Shown: piece after piece, positions 51,779-58,932 of the stretch
How the letters are laid out: each line of letters begins with the position of its first letter
Position numbering within the stretch: position 1 is the stretch's first letter
NCBI GenBank assembly: GCA_965219405.1
Contig: OZ244736.1
Location: forward strand, 1,612,001 to 1,676,000
Source of the DNA: VXMO01 sp965219405
GTDB taxonomy: Bacteria; Chloroflexota; Dehalococcoidia; UBA6926
DNA: 64,000 nucleotides
Reading direction: 5' to 3'
Program-made: the position numbers and the translations under genes
The notes under the pieces: generated by a model
Databases searched by the model: none
Told to the model about the DNA's origin: nothing
Seen by the model: only the letters and a program-made list of their open reading frames with translations

Positions 51779-53083
51779 TTAGGTTGCGACCTGGGCGATG
51801 TTGCGGCGTTCCTGTTCTTCAGCGGAATCTTGCCAGCGGGGTGGGACGGCGAACCATAGGGAGATGGAGCCGATGATGAGCAGGGCCGCAATCACGTAGA
51901 ACGCCACGGTGTAGGAGCCTGTTACGTCGAAGGCATATCCGACCAACGGCGGACCGATGAGCGCCGTGGGAAGGATGAGGAGGCTGAGCAGGCCGAAGAT
52001 GGAGGCGAATGCGCGTATTCCAAAGGTTTCCAGCGGGAGGAGGGTCATGAGCGATCCCATGCCGCCAAAGGAGATGCCGTATATCGGGACAAATACGAGC
52101 CACACGTATATCGATGTGCCCGCGTTGATGAGTACGACTATTCCGATCGCCTGTAGGAAGAGGCTGCCGACAAATACCTTTCTCGCGGCGAATTTGTCCG
52201 CGAGGTCTCCCAACAAGACCTTGCCGCCCATTCCGAATACGGCCAGAACGCTGAGCACCCATGCCGCGCTTGTCGAGGTCATGCCCTCTGCCTCGAGGTG
52301 CGGGATCAATTGCGTGAGGACTGACTGATACGGGATCGTCGCCAGCAATAAGCCGAGTGTTAAGAGGAGAAAGGCCTTGGTGCGGATGGCGTCGCGAGCG
52401 GCCATGCCCTCAGCGATCGTGGCAGCGGGTGAGGGGTCTGTGCTCTGTTGCACCTCGGCCGGGCGGCGCGGGGTTTCCCTGATGGTGAACGCGATGAGAG
52501 GTATCAGCAGCGCGATCGTCGCGCCAAAGATGAAATACGTCACGCGCCAGTCCGTGAGGTCGATGAGCGTTCTTGTCTGGGCGGAGAAGATGAATCCGCC
52601 GAAGTTGGCGCCCATTGCGGTGATGCCGACGGCTCGGCCCCTCGCCTCGGTGAACCAGATGCCGATGAGCTTGCCGACGGGGAGCATGATTGCGCCCGGC
52701 ATTCCGGCGTACATGATGATGTTGAGGGCGTAGAACTCCCAGAGCTCCGTCATCCATGGTCGCGGCAGGAAGCTGAGCGCGAGAAGGAGGTAGGAGAACA
52801 TCATCACGCGCGATGAGCCGAAGCGATCGAGGATGGGGCCTGCGACGGGGGCGAGGAGACCGGTCATCGCGAAGAACGACAGGGATACGTTGACCTCGGC
52901 GCGCGTCCACCCGAATTCCTCCTCCAACGGCGCCACGAAGACGCCGTAGGAGTACTGGAGCATGCCGACGGTCAGGGTGAAGCACACGAACAGGACGCCG
53001 GCGATGACCCACCCGTAATGGGGCTGGTATTTCACGGGCGCTGCGCCCTTCCTGTTACGCGGTCTGGCCGCGCGCGGTGACAC
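51779..53083 (-). CDS. MFS transporter (oxalate/formate antiporter or monocarboxylate type)
   Basis: A 434-residue carrier with twelve hydrophobic helices in two sets of six. YGWVIAGVLFVCFTLTVGMLQYSYGVFVAPLEEEFGWTRAEVNVSLSF is the start typical of the OFA/MCT branch, with the intracellular loop ITAMGANFGGFIFSAQTRTLID between halves. A basic N-terminus (about 25 residues) precedes helix 1. Substrate cannot be told; organic acids are the family norm. Confidence 0.88.
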   Translation of the reverse strand: MSPRAARPRNRKGAAPVKYQPHYGWVIAGVLFVCFTLTVGMLQYSYGVFVAPLEEEFGWTRAEVNVSLSFFAMTGLLAPVAGPILDRFGSSRVMMFSYLLLALSFLPRPWMTELWEFYALNIIMYAGMPGAIMLPVGKLIGIWFTEARGRAVGITAMGANFGGFIFSAQTRTLIDLTDWRVTYFIFGATIALLIPLIAFTIRETPRRPAEVQQSTDPSPAATIAEGMAARDAIRTKAFLLLTLGLLLATIPYQSVLTQLIPHLEAEGMTSTSAAWVLSVLAVFGMGGKVLLGDLADKFAARKVFVGSLFLQAIGIVVLINAGTSIYVWLVFVPIYGISFGGMGSLMTLLPLETFGIRAFASIFGLLSLLILPTALIGPPLVGYAFDVTGSYTVAFYVIAALLIIGSISLWFAVPPRWQDSAEEQERRNIAQVAT

Positions 53084-53260
53084 GCCCAGCTTGCCGTTTG
53101 GTCAGGCAAGTAGAACGAAAGTGAGGGTTGGACACACAGGAGGGTCGTATGAGCCATGCCCCAATGGTATCCCAGCGGCCGAGGCCACCGCCACGCACTC
53201 GGCCGCGTACCTGCTCTCTCATGTTTGGGCTGAATGCTACGATTGTGGCATGTCCTCTGG

Positions 53261-53332
53261 GGGCCCGTAGCTCAGTGGCAGAGCAGTCGGCTCATAACCG
53301 ATCGGTCGTAGGTTCGATCCCTGCCGGGCCCA
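53261..53332 (+). tRNA. tRNA with CAU anticodon (Met, or Ile2 if lysidine-modified)
   Basis: Full cloverleaf of 72 nt: acceptor GGGCCCG/CGGGCCC, D-arm AGCTCAGTGGCAGAGC, anticodon loop CTCATAA with CAT at positions 34-36, five-base variable loop, T-arm GTAGG TTCGATC CCTGC, discriminator A. CCA is not encoded. A G-C first pair argues against initiator tRNA. Two partial copies of it lie 3.5 and 5.3 kb downstream. Confidence 0.96.
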
Positions 53333-53582
53333 CTCATTTGTGGCTAAACCCTTCGGGGACTCGAACTTTTCCGTCCATCGAGCGCGTATCGGAGAGGCGT
53401 TTTCCGACCCACTTCACGTACTTACACAGCAGGTTTTGGCCGATCTCCTATCCGATTCTGTGGCACCAGCGGATGAACGAAACGGTCCTGACGGGCACAA
53501 TGGAAGTCGTAGAACACCATCTAGGTAGCGCAATGGTGGGGTCCGTAACGCTCGTCGGGAATTCGGGCTGAGAGGAGGTTGC

Positions 53583-54257
53583 ATGAAATCAAACGAGCGC
53601 ATCAAGGTGTTGTTAGTGGACGACCACTCCATCGTTAGGGAGGGGCTGAAATATGTCCTGGAGCAGTCTGGGGACTTCGAGGTTGTGGGACAGGCGGGGG
53701 ACGGCGAGGAGGCAGTCAGGGTGGCGGCCGAGGTGTCTCCAGACTTAGTGGTGATGGACGTCATGATGCCGAAGAAGGACGGAGTAGAAGCTTGCCGCGA
53801 TATCATTGAGTCCGCCCCTGAGACGCGTGTCGTGATGCTGACAGTCGCGAACGAGGAAACGGCGGTGCTGGAGGCGGTGGCCGCTGGTGCAACCGGGTAT
53901 CTTCAGAAGGAAACCGACAGGGAACGACTCCTTTCGACGTTGCGAGGCGTATTCCGGGGAGAGCTTCGTTTGCCCGCTGAGCTTGTGCGGGGCGTGGTAG
54001 CAGCGGTCCGATGCGTTTCAGAGGCGGGAGATGCGGCGGAAGCCGCCGGGCTGACTACACGGGAGAGGGAGATACTCGTCTCCTTTGCTGGGGGCATGAC
54101 GTACGCCCGGATAGCTGAACAGAGGGGCATCAGGCCGGTGACTGTGCGAAACGCCATCTACGGCATCCAGCAAAAGGTAGGCGTCACGTCAATGCAGGGT
54201 CTGGTGCTCTGGACAGCTCGGAACGGGCTGCTGGATGACTACGACCCGGAGAGTTAA
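53583..54257 (+). CDS. Response regulator, NarL/LuxR type
   Basis: A 224-residue two-component regulator. Receiver: Asp13/Asp14 (LLVDDHS), phospho-acceptor Asp59 (LVVMDVMMPKKDG), Thr87 and Lys109. Output: a LuxR helix-turn-helix, GLTTREREILVSFAGGMTYARIAEQRGIRPVTVRNAIYGIQQKVG (about residues 157-202), slightly unusual in ARIAEQRGIRPVTV. A GAGAGGAGGTTGC site precedes the ATG. Directly upstream of its cognate kinase; probable targets include the palindromes near 55.68 kb. Confidence 0.93.
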   Translation: MKSNERIKVLLVDDHSIVREGLKYVLEQSGDFEVVGQAGDGEEAVRVAAEVSPDLVVMDVMMPKKDGVEACRDIIESAPETRVVMLTVANEETAVLEAVAAGATGYLQKETDRERLLSTLRGVFRGELRLPAELVRGVVAAVRCVSEAGDAAEAAGLTTREREILVSFAGGMTYARIAEQRGIRPVTVRNAIYGIQQKVGVTSMQGLVLWTARNGLLDDYDPES

Positions 54258-54281
54258 GGCTATACGCCCGGGGAATCAGCA

Positions 54282-55559
54282 GTGTTCGGAAAAGGAAATA
54301 GTTCAGGGCACCACCTAAACCGCGGCGTTCACCTGGTCACAGCAGCAGCAAGTGTTCTAGGCATGACAGGCTGGGAACGTCGCACCGACGACCCGGACGG
54401 TTTGAGACTCATTGCGAGGACTTTCGTCTGGGCACGCTGGCTCATAGTCGCCTTCGGTCTCGTGCTGTGGGTGTACCGGCCAGTGGATTGGCAGGAAACC
54501 TACGTGGTCTACGTGCCGGCGATCTTGATGGTGGTTGGCCTCAACGGATACACGCACTTCCGGTTGGTGACGAATAGGGCCGTGACATGGGGCTGGATTC
54601 TCGCAAATGCGACGATGGATGTTTTCATACTCTCGATTGCTGTGGCAGCAGGTGGAGGACTCAGTCACTACTTCTTGTACTTGCTTTACTACCCTCAGCT
54701 TGCCGGGTACGCAGTGATTCTCACGTCCTTTCGGTTAACGATGGCCTGCGCGACCTTTGTGGCCTCTCTGTATCTTGTCGTCAGCCTGACCGTTGGGGAC
54801 GGCATCGACACTGCTGCGGCGGAGGAGAAGACCCTGTTCGCCCGGATATGTGTCATGTACGCAGTGGCCGCAATTGTCAATATCATTGCCAAGTTCGAGC
54901 GAGCGCGGTGGAGGCAAGCTGTAGATCGCGAGCGGGAGCTGCAGCGTGAGCGGGTCGAGTTCTCCCAGTCGATCCACGACACCACAGCACAATCGGCGTA
55001 CATGATCGGGCTTGGCATCGACACCGCCAAGGCCCAGGCCGGAGACACCAACCCGGGATTAACCGCCACCCTCGAGGCGACCTCCCGTCTGTCCCGCTCC
55101 ACTATCTGGGAGCTGAGACACCCCATCAACATGGGAGGCATCTACGAGGGTCGTGAGTTGAGTTCCGCTCTCAGATCCCACGCCGCCAGTTTCACCAACG
55201 TCACGTCTGTGCCCTGCGAGTTGACGCAGAGTGGAGTCGAGCCGTCCCTCTCCACCAAGACTAGAGGACTGCTCTTCTCGATCGCTCACAACACGCTCAC
55301 CAACGCCTACCGCCATGCCCAGGCAACCAGCGTGGCGATCCATTTAGCGTGTGAGAACGAGGAGGTGCGGCTGTCGGTGTCAGACAACGGAATAGGGCTT
55401 CCCAGCGACTATGCACAGCGCGGTCACGGCTTCGAGAACATGGACGGGTACGCCCTGAGATTGGGAGGCCGCCTTGTCGTCGAAAAGAGGGGCGCCATGG
55501 GCGGCGCGACCGTGACGTGTGTGATTCCGCGGAGCAGGGGCTTGACCATTCCACAGTAA
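54282..55559 (+). CDS. Sensor histidine kinase (NarL-partner, HisKA_3 type)
   Basis: Membrane sensor of about 425 residues. Five to six hydrophobic helices occupy about residues 45-205 with almost no extracytoplasmic loop, so it probably senses something in or at the membrane. The H-box is EFSQSIHDTTAQSAYMIGLGI with His232. The ATPase domain has AHNTLTNAYRHAQAT (N-box), VSDNGIGLP (G1) and GHGFENMDGYALRLGG. GTG at 54282 is taken; ATG at 54363 (MTGWERR) would be 27 residues shorter. Partner regulator is 24 bases upstream. Confidence 0.9.
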   Translation: MFGKGNSSGHHLNRGVHLVTAAASVLGMTGWERRTDDPDGLRLIARTFVWARWLIVAFGLVLWVYRPVDWQETYVVYVPAILMVVGLNGYTHFRLVTNRAVTWGWILANATMDVFILSIAVAAGGGLSHYFLYLLYYPQLAGYAVILTSFRLTMACATFVASLYLVVSLTVGDGIDTAAAEEKTLFARICVMYAVAAIVNIIAKFERARWRQAVDRERELQRERVEFSQSIHDTTAQSAYMIGLGIDTAKAQAGDTNPGLTATLEATSRLSRSTIWELRHPINMGGIYEGRELSSALRSHAASFTNVTSVPCELTQSGVEPSLSTKTRGLLFSIAHNTLTNAYRHAQATSVAIHLACENEEVRLSVSDNGIGLPSDYAQRGHGFENMDGYALRLGGRLVVEKRGAMGGATVTCVIPRSRGLTIPQ

Positions 55560-55668
55560 CGGCCCGGCAAGGTATTGGCAGCCAAGCTCCAGTGTTCCTG
55601 TTCTCCTGCCGGCGCGGCGCAAGTTTACTGAGTAGGGCACTTGGCGCGCGAGCCACGAGATATTTACT

Positions 55669-55703
55669 GCCCTAGATAGGGCAAATGCCCTGGTCATCCA
55701 GGG
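55669..55703. promoter_or_regulatory. Two adjacent palindromes, possible operator
   Basis: GCCCTAGATAGGGC (55669-55682) and GCCCTGGTCATCCAGGGC (55686-55703) are perfect inverted repeats sharing GCCCT half-sites, three bases apart. They lie between the kinase stop and the leader ORF of the ankyrin gene. Paired dyads of this kind would fit a dimeric NarL-type regulator; direct evidence is lacking. Confidence 0.5.
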
Positions 55704-55789
55704 CGTTTGGTACTTGTTGCTGCGAAGTCTTGAGTTTACAGTACCCAAGGCACTGAAAAGCTGTCAAACGAACATGGAGGGGACCTCCT

Positions 55790-55822
55790 ATGAACAACAT
55801 CGCTAAAGCGAGGCCTGAATGA
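55790..55822 (+). CDS. Ten-codon leader peptide ahead of the ankyrin gene
   Basis: ATG at 55790 has a very strong GGAGGGG ribosome site and encodes MNNIAKARPE. Its TGA overlaps the ankyrin gene start (ATGA at 55819). The real ankyrin ATG has no ribosome site of its own, so translation of the short frame should drive it by coupling. Confidence 0.6.
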   Translation: MNNIAKARPE

Positions 55823-56421
55823 ACTTATCTAAGCCTGTTATTGCAGTCACGCTGTTCCTGTTTCTCGGACTCATAGCGGCGTTAGTGGTGGTGGTGTTCA
55901 TCATGTCCGACTCCGAACCTACACCTACACCAATCCCCGAGCCGACGCCCGAACCGACATCCACATCGATCCCCGAATCGACACCCCTGCCCACTCCCGT
56001 TCCCACGCTCACACGGGCTTCGATATCGGATGCTACGGACGCTGAGGGCGATGCCATCCTGAACGAGCCTGTTTGGAGAGGAAATGCCGATGTGGTGAGG
56101 GCATTGATCGCCGCAGGTGCGGACGTTAACGGTCGCACCGCCGATGGGAACCCGGTCATATATGAGGCTGTGTGGCGGGGGGATGCGGAGATAGTACAAA
56201 TCCTCCTAGATGCAGGGGCCAACCCCAACGCCCTTGATGCTGACGATAGCCCGATATTGATTGAGGCAACATGGCGGGGACATGAAGATGTCGTCAGGGC
56301 ATTGATCCAGGCTGGGGCCGACCCACTGGCAGCTAACCCCGATGGTGATACCGCAGTCAGCGAGGCGGCATGGCGAGGGCACACGGAAATCCTCGAAATC
56401 CTCACATCCGGGGCGGAATAG
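55819..56421 (+). CDS. Membrane-anchored ankyrin-repeat protein
   Basis: A 200-residue protein. Residues 7-30 form one membrane helix, then about 40 residues of PTPTPIPEPTPEP tether, then four ankyrin repeats (WRGNADVVRALIAAGADVNGRTADGNPVIYEA and successive WRGDAEIVQILLDAGANPN, WRGHEDVVRALIQAGADP, WRGHTEILEILTSGAE). The unusual shared WRG start of each repeat points to duplication within the gene. The helix-tether order and few charged residues before the helix place the repeats outside the cell. Operon with the two-component genes is possible. Confidence 0.88.
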   Translation: MNLSKPVIAVTLFLFLGLIAALVVVVFIMSDSEPTPTPIPEPTPEPTSTSIPESTPLPTPVPTLTRASISDATDAEGDAILNEPVWRGNADVVRALIAAGADVNGRTADGNPVIYEAVWRGDAEIVQILLDAGANPNALDADDSPILIEATWRGHEDVVRALIQAGADPLAANPDGDTAVSEAAWRGHTEILEILTSGAE

Positions 56422-56427
56422 GGTTCG

Positions 56428-56628
56428 ATGCTTCGGGATAGGATGCGTTGCACATTGCCGCGTAAGGCGGATCTGGCCCACCTGTCGGAACAAGACTTTG
56501 CAGACCTCGTCTTGGCGTACAACAATACGCCTCGAAAGTGCCTCGACTATCAAACCCCGGCGGAGGTATTCAGCGAGCAACTGTTGCACTTCAAACGTGA
56601 ACTCGCCTTCCCGCCTTCGCGGGAATGA
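56428..56628 (+). pseudogene. IS30-family transposase C-terminal remnant
   Basis: About 50 residues, LPRKADLAHLSEQDFADLVLAYNNTPRKCLDYQTPAEVFSEQL, match the end of IS30 transposases (the NxRPRKxLxxxTPxEVF segment). The DDE core and left end of the element are missing. The last residues (LAFPPSRE) come from a palindromic repeat that supplies the stop. Confidence 0.85.
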
Positions 56629-56745
56629 CGGGGGGCGCGGGGTGTCACGCCCGCCATTGCCCTCCCTCATCAAGGCGGAGGGGGATTTGTCTTGGCCCTT
56701 CGACATGCTCAGGGTGAACGGGGGGCGGGCTCAGGGTGATCGGGG
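56605..56745 (-). repeat. Repeat cluster after the IS30 remnant
   Basis: CCTTCCCGCCTTCGCGGGAATG at about 56610 and CCCTTCGACATGCTCAGGGT at about 56697, in the right-hand orientation. The rest of the 420 bases before the VOC gene holds only the IS30 piece and the tRNA tail fragment described separately. Confidence 0.75.
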
Positions 56746-56765
56746 CGAGGATATAAGACCGGCTT

Positions 56766-56782
56766 GATCCCTGCCGGGCCCA
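56766..56782 (+). repeat. tRNA(CAU) 3'-end fragment, possible attachment site
   Basis: GATCCCTGCCGGGCCCA repeats the last 17 bases of the tRNA at 53261-53332 in direct orientation. The following TTAA is shared with the second partial copy at 58513-58576 but not with the intact gene. Short tRNA-tail duplications like this are a mark of tRNA-targeted integration. Confidence 0.7.
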
Positions 56783-56844
56783 TTAAGTTCCTGACGGATT
56801 AGGCTGCGCCCGCGACCCAAATAGGGCAGTCTGGTTAATCGTTG

Positions 56845-57228
56845 TTAGGTCTGCATTAGTTGGATCAGGTTGCCGCAGGTGTCGTCAAAGACTGCAATAG
56901 TGACGTCGCCCATTTCTGTTGGCTCCATGGTAAAAGCTACGCCCCGTGACTTCAGTTTCTCGCACTCTGCATGGATGTCCGTAACGCTAAAGGATGCCGC
57001 CGGGATGCCCTGGTCAAATATCCCTTTCTGATATTCCTGTGCTACCGGGTTTTCATTTGGTTCAAGCAGAAGCTCGGTTCCATCCGGGTCATCAGGCGAG
57101 ACGACGGTAAGCCACTTGAATTCCCCCGCAGGCACGTCATGCTTCTTCACAAAGCCGAGGGTCTCCGTGTAGAACCTGAGGGCTTCGTCCTGGTCACCTA
57201 CGAAAACGCCGGTGAGTGTAATGCGCAT
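56845..57228 (-). CDS. VOC-superfamily (glyoxalase-like) protein
   Basis: A 127-residue vicinal-oxygen-chelate protein: ITLTGVFVGDQDEALRFYTETLGFVKKHDVPAGEFKWLTVVSPDD, TELLLEP, and FSVTDIHAECEKLKSRGVAFTMEPTEMGDVTIAVFDDTCGNLIQLMQ. It lacks the first metal histidine position usual for dioxygenases (GVFV instead of a His), so a binding or resistance role is as likely as catalysis. Read with the ArsR gene just upstream (27-base gap). Confidence 0.85.
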   Translation of the reverse strand: MRITLTGVFVGDQDEALRFYTETLGFVKKHDVPAGEFKWLTVVSPDDPDGTELLLEPNENPVAQEYQKGIFDQGIPAASFSVTDIHAECEKLKSRGVAFTMEPTEMGDVTIAVFDDTCGNLIQLMQT

Positions 57229-57255
57229 ATCTGGCCTCCTTTTCTTCTCAAAGTG

Positions 57256-57528
57256 TCACTTGAGCCATCGATCCATGACAGTCCTGAGGGGTTCATCGTT
57301 GAAGACAAGCATCCGATACTTGCCACGCTTCTCGGAGCTTACGAGCCCTGCTTTTTCCAGGAGATCAATGTGCTTGGCCAGGGCCTGTCGGGAGATGGCG
57401 ACTTCATGCCGCATGATTAAGCGCGCTGTGAGCTCGTAGAGCGTCTGCTCGTTGCGCTCAGAGAGCTCGTCCAGAATCAACCTTCGTGTTGGATCCGCGA
57501 GTGCATTGAAAACCAGGTCTGTGTGCAT
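57256..57528 (-). CDS. ArsR-family transcriptional regulator
   Basis: A 90-residue winged helix: MHTDLVFNALADPTRRLILDELSERNEQTLYELTARLIMRHEVAISRQALAKHIDLLEKAGLVSSEKRGKYRMLVFNDEPLRTVMDRWLK. This is the SdpR/YczG-like branch that controls adjacent VOC or SRPBCC genes. ATG at 57528 is chosen because residues before it match no ArsR member. It probably represses itself and the VOC gene. The divergent hydrolase gene lies 142 bases away. Confidence 0.9.
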   Translation of the reverse strand: MHTDLVFNALADPTRRLILDELSERNEQTLYELTARLIMRHEVAISRQALAKHIDLLEKAGLVSSEKRGKYRMLVFNDEPLRTVMDRWLK

Positions 57529-57669
57529 GCATACAGACCATACGCAACCACAGAATTGCGTGTCAAGACGCGATTGCCCAGGCTGGCAATCCAGTTTTGG
57601 CAGTCCCGCCGGACTTGGTATAATCAAGCGCTTGCCGCGTTTCGTATCTGTAGGGGGTGCAGAACACTT

Positions 57670-58443
57670 ATGACATCCGAAGCTGAACCTCAGAAGATAG
57701 ACGTTATGGCGCAGCATGGCCGTCTGCGCTGCATTGTGCAGGGGGATGGGCCGCCGCTGCTATTCCTGCACGGGGCGCTTGGGACCGGCCGCGCCCACTT
57801 CCGGGGGCAGATAGACGAATTCGCCTCGGACTACCGCGTGATCGTGCCGGATTTCCTGGGCCACGGCGGATCGGACCATCGTGCGTCTTTCGACGATTTC
57901 TACAACAGGGACGCTGAGGACATCGCGGCCCTGATTGATAACCTGGAGTTGCCGCCCGTCCATGTGTGTGGGTTCAGCGACGGCGCTATCGTCGCGATGA
58001 TGGTTGCCGGCGACTATCCCGACCGGCTGCGGTCGCTGACGCTGGTCGCCGGGCAGGCGGTTCTGGACGAGAAGACGATGGAGGTGACGCGGCAGCTGTC
58101 ACCTGCCAGCAGCCTCCCGGATGGCTTCCAGCAAGCCCTCGCCCGCAGCCACGGTTCCCATTGGGAGGGGATGGTCGACGACTACGTGGCGAGCGCGGAG
58201 CGTATCTATCAGACCGAGCCCCGCATCGTCGGCGACCGGTTGGGCACTATCAACTGCCCAACGCTGATCGTGCAGGGGGAGGATGACGATTGGGGTGGGG
58301 TCAGGCACGCCCATATGATCCGGGATTCCATCCGTGGGGCGGAGCTTGACGTGTTGCCGGGCGTGGGCCACGAGGCGCACAGGGAGGATCCTGAGGCCTT
58401 TAACAGGCGTCTGCAGGGGTTTTTGGCGTCGCTGGGGGAGTGA
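57670..58443 (+). CDS. Alpha/beta-fold hydrolase
   Basis: A 257-residue serine hydrolase: oxyanion HG in LLFLHGALGTG, nucleophile Ser103 in VCGFSDGAIVAMM, Asp in LIVQGEDDDWG, His in VLPGVGHEAHREDPEAF. Size and layout match the small esterase/C-C hydrolase group; substrate not evident. ATG at 57670 chosen; the frame is open upstream through the ArsR promoter region. It lies between the two tRNA fragments. Confidence 0.9.
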   Translation: MTSEAEPQKIDVMAQHGRLRCIVQGDGPPLLFLHGALGTGRAHFRGQIDEFASDYRVIVPDFLGHGGSDHRASFDDFYNRDAEDIAALIDNLELPPVHVCGFSDGAIVAMMVAGDYPDRLRSLTLVAGQAVLDEKTMEVTRQLSPASSLPDGFQQALARSHGSHWEGMVDDYVASAERIYQTEPRIVGDRLGTINCPTLIVQGEDDDWGGVRHAHMIRDSIRGAELDVLPGVGHEAHREDPEAFNRRLQGFLASLGE

Positions 58444-58512
58444 TGGGGGGGCGCGGCCCCGACATTTGCCTCGTTCGCCCTCTTGCCACGTCCCCCGTTC
58501 GCCCTTCAACTG

Positions 58513-58576
58513 CGCTCAGTGGCAGAGCAGTCGGCTCATAACCGATCGGTCGTAGGTTCGATCTCTGCCGGGCCCA
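58513..58576 (+). pseudogene. Partial tRNA(CAU) copy lacking the 5' acceptor strand
   Basis: Matches bases 10-72 of the intact tRNA at 53261, with one C-to-T change at 58564 in the T-arm. The first eight bases are replaced by CCCTTCAACTGC, a piece of the CCCTTCGACTGCGCTCAGGG intergenic repeat; the two join at GCTCAG, which both contain. It cannot fold an acceptor stem. It is not a functional tRNA. The remaining bases up to the GHKL gene (58577-58932) show no convincing gene. Confidence 0.9.
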
Positions 58577-58932
58577 TTAACTGTTGATCTGTCCGTCCCC
58601 GTAAGCTTAAGACCATTTGGATCCCTCTCTACCACTTGGCCGAAGGTGCGTGCCGCCGCAACCCGCCCGTTCCGGGGGGCATTGTGCCTGATTCGCGCTG
58701 TGTCGACATCCTTATCGGGGCGGCACCAGACGAGTAGTAGGTGGAGGAGTGCGTTTGGTAGGCGCCGCCGCTGTCCGGCAGGCGTGAGTTTATACACTGG
58801 GAGGGTCGATGAGTGTACATCTGTTACGCCGTGCCACGGGTAGGTTCGACCACAATGTTATACTTCGCTTGCAGGTTCGAGACTATGCGTCGCGCCCAAG
58901 GATGGCGTCATAAGGGCTCCACGGGGGATATT

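Noticed and set aside
53333..53582. Frame through the tRNA into 53571 (147 codons)
   Set aside because: It reads through the tRNA, lacks any family pattern, and ends where the response-regulator ribosome site begins.
58516..58797. Minus-strand ORF ending in GPGRDRTYDRSVMSRLL
   Set aside because: It is antisense translation of the tRNA copy; this peptide is a well-known false hypothetical protein over tRNA genes.
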